Under the pieces are notes generated by a model that was given only the letters and a program-made list of their open reading frames with translations, made no database searches and was not told the DNA's origin. Position numbers and translations under genes: made by a program. Positions 59,384-64,000 of a DNA stretch of 64,000 nt are shown piece by piece; position 1 is the stretch's first letter; each line of letters starts with the position of its first letter. The DNA is from Mucilaginibacter ginsenosidivorans (GTDB lineage Bacteria > Bacteroidota > Bacteroidia > Sphingobacteriales > Sphingobacteriaceae): contig NZ_CP042436.1 in assembly GCF_007971025.1 (NCBI RefSeq), forward strand, positions 2,914,001 through 2,978,000. The letters run 5' to 3'.

Positions 59384-60102
59384 GGTATTTGATCGTAGTC
59401 ATATTATGTTCATTGGTTTGTCCGCGGCTTTTGGCGCAGGAAAAAAGTTATATAAAAAAAGGTAACGCACTTTACGGCGAAAAGAAATATAAAGAAGCCG
59501 AAGATAGCTACCGCAAATCCGTCGCTAAAAAAGGCGGGAACGTGGAGGGTAATTTTAACTTAGGCGACGCACTATATAAACAAAAGAAGTTTGCCGATGC
59601 CGGTGCTCAATTTGATAAGCTGGCACAATCGGACGGGAAAAATAAGATGCTGACCGCCCAGGCCTATCATAACCTGGGTAATTCGCTGCTGGAAAACAAA
59701 AAACTGGAGGAGAGTATCGAAGCCTATAAAAAAGCCTTGTTGAATAACCCCAAGGATGATGAGACCCGTTATAACCTGGCTTATGCCCAGGAAAAGCTGA
59801 AAAAGCAGCAAAACAAGAACAATAAAGACAACAAAAATAATAAGGATAACAAAGACCAGCAGAAGCAGGATAAGAATAACAAGAACGATCAGAATAAGGA
59901 CAAAAAGGATCAGGATAAAAACCAAAACAAGCCGGATCAGGACAAGAAAGATCAGCAGAAACAGCAAAATCCGGATAAGCTGTCAAAAGATGATGCCGAA
60001 AGGATGTTAGACGCTTTGAACAACGATGAGAAACAAACGCAGGAAAAATTAAAGAACAAAAAATTGAAAGGGGCCAAGCTGAAAATCGACAAGGATTGGT
60101 AA
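59380..60102 (+). CDS. batC: BatC, TPR protein with Asn/Lys/Gln-rich tail
   Basis: The 240-residue protein has a signal peptide (LIVVILCSLVCPRLLAQ), about three tetratricopeptide repeats (residues 20-140: GNALYGEKKYKEAEDSYRKS, FNLGDALYKQKKFADAGAQFDKL, YHNLGNSLLENKKLEESIEAYKKAL) and a very polar low-complexity segment of about 60 residues composed almost only of N, K, D and Q. The short C-terminal helix follows. TPRs mediate contacts within the Bat complex. The low-complexity tract is probably disordered and hypervariable between strains. Confidence 0.9.
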   Translation: MRYLIVVILCSLVCPRLLAQEKSYIKKGNALYGEKKYKEAEDSYRKSVAKKGGNVEGNFNLGDALYKQKKFADAGAQFDKLAQSDGKNKMLTAQAYHNLGNSLLENKKLEESIEAYKKALLNNPKDDETRYNLAYAQEKLKKQQNKNNKDNKNNKDNKDQQKQDKNNKNDQNKDKKDQDKNQNKPDQDKKDQQKQQNPDKLSKDDAERMLDALNNDEKQTQEKLKNKKLKGAKLKIDKDW

Positions 60103-60115
60103 ACTTTTTATAGCA

Positions 60116-61915
60116 ATGAAAGCCAGGTATCTCATATTAATAGTATTGTTGTTTGCGATAAGACCGGTGCTTGCGCAGGATGTGAAGTTTACAGCATCTG
60201 CAAGCAAGACAACGGTTGGAACGGGCGAGCAATTCGAGGTGAGCTTTTCGTTGAACGGCAATGGCGGGCAGTTCGATCCTCCCGATTTTGGAAATTTCCA
60301 GATATTATCCGGGCCGAACATGTCTACCAGTATGGAGTCCATAAACGGTAATACCACCGTAAGCAGTTCTTACGGCTTCATCCTGATGCCGGTAAAGGAA
60401 GGCGATTATACGATAGGGCCAGCCACGGTTGTGGTGAACGGGCGCCGGCTCAGCACAAACCCCATCAAAATAAAGGTAGTAAAAGGAAAGCCCGTACCAC
60501 AGGGAAACCAGGCACAAAGCGGGCCGGATAATAGCATTACCGAAGGCAGCTCCGCCGATCTATCCAAATCCATCTTCATAAAAGCCATAGCCGATAAAAA
60601 CAGTGTGTACCAGGGGCAGCAGTTGGTGCTTACTTTTCGGCTGTACACCAAAGTAGGTATCGAACAGAGCCAGGTGGATAATGTACCCGACCTGAATGGT
60701 TTCTGGAACGAGGATATTAAACAGCCGCAGCAAACGCAATGGCGTGTCGAGTCCTACAAGGGCGAGCGTTACAATGTGGCCGATATCAAGAAAAATATCC
60801 TGTTCCCCGAGCATGCCGGCAACATTACCATCGACCCGATGAAGATGACCTTTATATTAAGGGTGCAGGCTCCGTCGAGGGATGTTTTCGACCAGTTTTT
60901 TGGAGCTTATAAGGAGGTGAAATATAAAGTAAGCAGCGCCCCCCTGGTGGTGCATGTAAAACCCCTTCCTGAAGCGGGCAAGCCCGTCGGTTTCACAGGC
61001 GCCGTAGGTAATTTTAGCGTACAAAGCTCGGTCGATAAAACGGAGCTCAAAGCTAATGACGCCTTAAATTATAAGGTTAAGGTGAGCGGCTCGGGCAATA
61101 TCAAGCTTCTGAAAACACTGAACACCGGCTTCCCCGCTGATTTTGAAAAATACGACCCGAAAATAACCGACTCTGTTGATGAGAACGAGAACGGGGTATC
61201 GGGCACCCGGGTATATAATTACCTGCTTATTCCCAGGCACCAGGGCGATTTCGATATCGAACCGCTTAGGTTTTCATATTTCAATCCTGCTACTGGCAGG
61301 TACAGCACGCTTAACGGCAAAGGTTTTCATATCAAGGTTGCTAAAGGCTTAACAGAAAGCAATGTAACGGCATTTTCTGCAGATAAACAAGATGTGAAAA
61401 TGCTTGAGAAAGATATCCGCTATATTAAAACAAGTGATTTGGAACTCGCGAAAGCCGGCGAGCAATTCTTTGGTTCTTTCGGCTACTATTTGATGTTGCT
61501 GATCGGCCCGGTGGCATGCTTCGGCGCCTACGCTTACCGCAACAGGTTGCGCAAATACAACAGCGATGTTGTAAAAGTAAAAAGCCGGCGAGCGGGAAAG
61601 GTGGCCGCCAAACACCTGGCCAACGCACAAAAACAGCTTACTGCTACCAATACCAAAGCGTTTTATGAAGATATATCAAAAGGCCTGTATGGCTACTTGA
61701 GCGATAAGTTAAACATTCAATATGCTAACCTCGACCGGGAAACCATTGTATCGGCCTTGAAAGCAAGGTCGGTGAGCGGGTTGCTTACCACACAGTTGCT
61801 GGATACCCTCGACCTATGCGAAATGGCCCGCTATGCGCCGGTAACACATATTTCGGAAAAGGAAGTATTTGAAAAAGCAAAAGGTATTATTAATGACATT
61901 GAAAATGAGATTTAA
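60116..61915 (+). CDS. batD: BatD, large exported beta-repeat protein
   Basis: A 599-residue protein with a signal peptide (LILIVLLFAIRPVLAQ) and three or more beta-sandwich repeats of the BatD type (VKFTASASKTTVGTGEQFEVSFSL; SIFIKAIADKNSVYQGQQLVLTFRLYTKVG; NFSVQSSVDKTELKANDALNYKVKV). One transmembrane helix (YYLMLLIGPVACFGAYAY) and a cytoplasmic tail homologous to the DUF4381-type gene's tail close the protein. It is part of the aerotolerance complex. The 3' end overlaps batE by 23 bp. Confidence 0.92.
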   Translation: MKARYLILIVLLFAIRPVLAQDVKFTASASKTTVGTGEQFEVSFSLNGNGGQFDPPDFGNFQILSGPNMSTSMESINGNTTVSSSYGFILMPVKEGDYTIGPATVVVNGRRLSTNPIKIKVVKGKPVPQGNQAQSGPDNSITEGSSADLSKSIFIKAIADKNSVYQGQQLVLTFRLYTKVGIEQSQVDNVPDLNGFWNEDIKQPQQTQWRVESYKGERYNVADIKKNILFPEHAGNITIDPMKMTFILRVQAPSRDVFDQFFGAYKEVKYKVSSAPLVVHVKPLPEAGKPVGFTGAVGNFSVQSSVDKTELKANDALNYKVKVSGSGNIKLLKTLNTGFPADFEKYDPKITDSVDENENGVSGTRVYNYLLIPRHQGDFDIEPLRFSYFNPATGRYSTLNGKGFHIKVAKGLTESNVTAFSADKQDVKMLEKDIRYIKTSDLELAKAGEQFFGSFGYYLMLLIGPVACFGAYAYRNRLRKYNSDVVKVKSRRAGKVAAKHLANAQKQLTATNTKAFYEDISKGLYGYLSDKLNIQYANLDRETIVSALKARSVSGLLTTQLLDTLDLCEMARYAPVTHISEKEVFEKAKGIINDIENEI

Positions 61916-62678
61916 AAGATCGCTTAGGATATTGCTCTTTTTTGGATGGTTTTCGTTGCCGTTGTTTTGTTTTGGCGACAGCGAGGCAGACAATCTCTTT
62001 TCGCAGGCCAATGCTTTGTATGGAAAAGGGCAGTACAGCGCTGCTACGAAGGATTACAAAAAATTGATGGATGATGGGTACGCATCCGTCGCGCTTTATT
62101 TTAATGCAGGGAACGCAAGCTATAAAAACGGCGACATCGCTTCGGCTATACTTTACTATGAAAAGGCGCACAAACTTTCACCCGGCGACGACGATATTAA
62201 TTTCAACCTGAAATACGCCAATTTGAAAACCGCAGATAAAGTGGATGCCGCCCCGGAATTCTTTTTAAGCAGGTGGTGGAAGGGGCTGATCTTAAGTGTC
62301 CCATTAAGCACATTATCCGTGCTGAGCATTATTTTTGTACTGACCGGAGCAGCAGCCTTGACACTTTATTTCTTTGCAGAAGTAGTAATACTTAAAAAAA
62401 CGGCCTTCTATTTCGCTATCGCCCTGTTCTTTTTGGGCGTCTTTGCCATTTTCATCGCAGGCAGCCAGGCCAGCTATTTCGACAATCATCGTCAAGCTAT
62501 CGTATTCACCAGTTCGGTTAACGTAAAAAGTGGTCCAGTAGAACGGTCAGGAACCTTATTTGTACTGCATGACGGCACCAAGGTGGATGTTCTCGACAAT
62601 AGCGGCGGCTGGGTAAAAATAAGACTGGCCAATGGCAGCGAAGGCTGGATACAGCAGTCTGATATCAAAGAAATTTAA
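61893..62678 (+). CDS. batE: BatE, TPR and SH3-type membrane protein
   Basis: I choose ATG 61893 because AAGG lies eight bases upstream. The 261-residue product has a signal peptide (RILLFFGWFSLPLFCFG), two TPRs (ADNLFSQANALYGKGQYSAATKDYKKLM; LYFNAGNASYKNGDIASAILYYEKA), two transmembrane helices (LSVLSIIFVLTGAAALTLYFF and YFAIALFFLGVFAIFIAG) and a C-terminal SH3-like domain (VNVKSGPVERSGTLFVLHDGTKVDVLDNSGGWVKIRLANGSEGWIQ). The SH3 fold may bind peptidoglycan or a partner. Last gene of the Bat operon. Confidence 0.9.
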   Translation: MTLKMRFKRSLRILLFFGWFSLPLFCFGDSEADNLFSQANALYGKGQYSAATKDYKKLMDDGYASVALYFNAGNASYKNGDIASAILYYEKAHKLSPGDDDINFNLKYANLKTADKVDAAPEFFLSRWWKGLILSVPLSTLSVLSIIFVLTGAAALTLYFFAEVVILKKTAFYFAIALFFLGVFAIFIAGSQASYFDNHRQAIVFTSSVNVKSGPVERSGTLFVLHDGTKVDVLDNSGGWVKIRLANGSEGWIQQSDIKEI

Positions 62679-62803
62679 TATGGGCCGATGAGCTTGCCAT
62701 TCAGTAAAGATCTGTCGTAAAACGCCCTGTGATATGCCGCATTTGCACATTTGATTATGCCTGATGGCGGGCTACTTTTACTTTCTATAATTTGATAACC
62801 ATC

Positions 62804-63115
62804 ATGAAAATTGTAAGGGTAATTTATACTACCACCGCTGAATTTGCACCGACAAACCAGGAAAATATCAGGGCCATTGCGGATGAGGTGAAAGCACTTG
62901 ACCATCCCGGCATCCGTTACAGCACCTATCTGCTGCGCGATGGAAAAACATTTATGCACCTGGATCATTTCGACAGCGAAGAATCACACCAGCTTTTAAC
63001 GGAACTTGAATCCTTTAAAAAGTTTGATGAGGAACTTTGGGCCAGCGGATTAGAAGTTGAGCCCAAGTTGGAGATACTCACCATGGTGGCATCTTCGGCC
63101 AGTATTTTTAGTTAA
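62804..63115 (+). CDS. Dimeric alpha/beta-barrel (ABM-like) protein
   Basis: A 103-residue small protein starting at ATG 62804 (MKIVRVIYTTTAEFAPTNQENIRAIADEVKAL). The pattern strand, helix, strand (YSTYLLRDGKTFMHLDHFDSEESHQLLTEL) and final strand (EPKLEILTMV) is that of antibiotic-biosynthesis-monooxygenase-like or dimeric alpha/beta-barrel proteins. Active-site residues cannot be assigned. It stands alone after the Bat operon, and its stop lies inside a strong terminator hairpin. Confidence 0.75.
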   Translation: MKIVRVIYTTTAEFAPTNQENIRAIADEVKALDHPGIRYSTYLLRDGKTFMHLDHFDSEESHQLLTELESFKKFDEELWASGLEVEPKLEILTMVASSASIFS

Positions 63116-63138
63116 TAATACTGGCCGGTATTTTTTTG
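63096..63138 (+). terminator. Terminator overlapping the end of the small barrel-protein gene
   Basis: CGGCCAGTATT (63096-63106) and AATACTGGCCG (63117-63127) form a perfect 11-pair stem, followed by GTATTTTTTTG. The left arm is within the coding sequence and the stop codon is in the loop. The palindromic arms may also act on the convergent GDSL gene. Confidence 0.8.
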
Positions 63139-63157
63139 ACAAAACCTGCTTTTTACA

Positions 63158-63880
63158 TTATTTTAACCCAAGTACCTGGGTCAATATCGGCTGTTTCATA
63201 GTGGCCACATAGATCACATTATGCCCCGCATTATTTACATGAATGCCATCCCCGGCCGAGTAAACGCTTTTGATCGAATAGTCAGGGTTGCTCAGGTCGT
63301 CCAGCGAATCATCCACATGGATAGTGTAGGTGCTGATGATCTTATCGTCCAAAGTCTTCAGGCGCATCCGCTGGTCGGCAGTTGCAAAGTTGCGCGGCTG
63401 TGTACCTCCGATGATATATTGCACTTTTGCCGAATCTAGCGTATGAGCCATTTTTGCATAGTTGTTCATGATCTCGTCATCCGAATAATTGTCAGCAATA
63501 TCGTTTGTTGGAAACGCGATGATCACCAGCGCAGGTTTGTACGACAGCGCCTTTGTAATATTCCTTGCTGTGTCCGGATCGGGCCTTGAGGCAACATGAT
63601 AGCCTGTAGGCATCGCCTGGTAAGTTACATAGCCGGGCGCGGCGAGATTTATCACGTTGGCTTTTGTGCCGCCCTTGTTGATGGTTGCGGTCATTCTTTT
63701 TGCCCAAGATGAATCGATAGGCGAGGCGCCATCTCCAACGGCGGTGGACGATCCGAGGATCACTATGGTAGGTGTAATCTGGGGTTGGGGATCTGGATTC
63801 TGAGGATCAACAGGAGTGTTTTTCTTACAGCCTGCGCAGCATATCGCTAATGACAACAGGCTTAGCTTCAATAACTTCAT
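63158..63880 (-). CDS. SGNH/GDSL-family hydrolase lipoprotein
   Basis: A 240-residue lipoprotein (signal LLSLAICCAGC, lipidated Cys 18) with a Pro/Asn linker (KNTPVDPQNPDPQPQ) and an SGNH-hydrolase domain. Block I GSSTAVGDG contains the nucleophilic Ser, LAAPGYVT and block III PTNDIADNYS supply the oxyanion hole, and block V GDGIHVNNAGH carries the catalytic Asp and His. It is probably an esterase of the outer membrane surface. Convergent with the small barrel gene. The remaining 120 bases after its start hold no recognised gene. Confidence 0.9.
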   Translation of the reverse strand: MKLLKLSLLSLAICCAGCKKNTPVDPQNPDPQPQITPTIVILGSSTAVGDGASPIDSSWAKRMTATINKGGTKANVINLAAPGYVTYQAMPTGYHVASRPDPDTARNITKALSYKPALVIIAFPTNDIADNYSDDEIMNNYAKMAHTLDSAKVQYIIGGTQPRNFATADQRMRLKTLDDKIISTYTIHVDDSLDDLSNPDYSIKSVYSAGDGIHVNNAGHNVIYVATMKQPILTQVLGLK

Positions 63881-64000
63881 TTCTTACTTGTCTAAATTCA
63901 TAGGTGATGTCCGTGTAATACCGACACCCTGAGAATTACAAGTTTGGTAAACCATTTGTTTTAATTTTTTTAATTTGTATTTAATAAATTGTAGTTTATC

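Noticed and set aside
59555..59986. Long minus-strand open frames opposite batC
   Set aside because: They arise from the low-complexity plus-strand codons and encode only repetitive hydrophobic or Tyr/Cys-rich sequence.
59800..59990. Asn/Lys-rich tract of batC as frameshifted or foreign DNA
   Set aside because: It is in frame with the flanking TPR and C-terminal parts and long polar linkers are usual for BatC.

Overview
The window looks like a chromosomal segment of a Bacteroidota bacterium, most likely family Sphingobacteriaceae (Mucilaginibacter/Pedobacter-like). The reasons are: promoters of the Bacteroidota type (TAnnTTTG at -7, TTTG or TTG at -33); family content typical of the phylum (DUF4249, DUF3857, GH92, a BatA-E operon, a 7TM-HD phosphodiesterase, a secreted Gfo/Idh protein); few Shine-Dalgarno sequences; and recurrent intergenic repeats I associate with this group. 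The genus is inference. There are no phage genes, transposases, CRISPR arrays or rRNA.

Layout. 1-6.9 kb: 3' part of mutS, a DUF2339/DUF3999 membrane pair and an NlpC/P60 lipoprotein. 7-13.3 kb: an unlisted 40-residue membrane protein, a translationally coupled DUF3857/transglutaminase pair, a DnaQ-type exonuclease and queG. 13.5-31.4 kb: mostly housekeeping and surface genes, including a SpoIIAA-like protein, a pentapeptide-repeat protein, a polysaccharide deacetylase, a His-rich metal permease, GH92 mannosidase with an exported Gfo/Idh protein, ruvB, a GT2, a POT transporter, thiolase, a PgpH-like HD phosphodiesterase, tRNA-Ser(GCT), a TPR protein and UspA.

31.5-36.8 kb is a stress/sulfur-redox island: a P-type ATPase, a Crp-type regulator with three cysteines, a DUF2892 protein, two tandem rhodaneses (the second with an in-frame stop), a membrane protein, thioredoxin and an OsmC protein. 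Two similar operators sit at exactly the same distance from two -7 boxes, so the regulator probably activates both promoters. tRNA-Pro(TGG) follows.

37.5-50.9 kb is a nitrate/nitrite assimilation cluster: cobA (siroheme), nirB, nirD, a cysteine-rich FNR-type regulator, then an outer-membrane channel, a NarK-type transporter, a fused nitrate reductase (molybdopterin + FAD/NAD + [2Fe-2S]) and an unusual siroheme-reductase-like protein ending in rubredoxin. Two long AT-rich divergent intergenic regions carry FNR-like boxes, further palindromes and a strong leader hairpin. Nitrate would cross the outer membrane through the barrel and the inner membrane through NarK, be reduced to nitrite by the fused reductase and to ammonium by NirBD with siroheme made with CobA.

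51-64 kb: an M81 metallopeptidase, an orphan DUF4249 lipoprotein, the MoxR-DUF58-BatD-like-BatA-B-C-D-E operon, a small alpha/beta-barrel protein with a terminator overlapping its 3' end, and a GDSL lipoprotein.

The best candidates for something undescribed are the Cys-containing Crp regulator with its duplicated operator geometry, the rubredoxin-terminated siroheme-reductase-like protein in the nitrate operon, and the small membrane protein at 7025.
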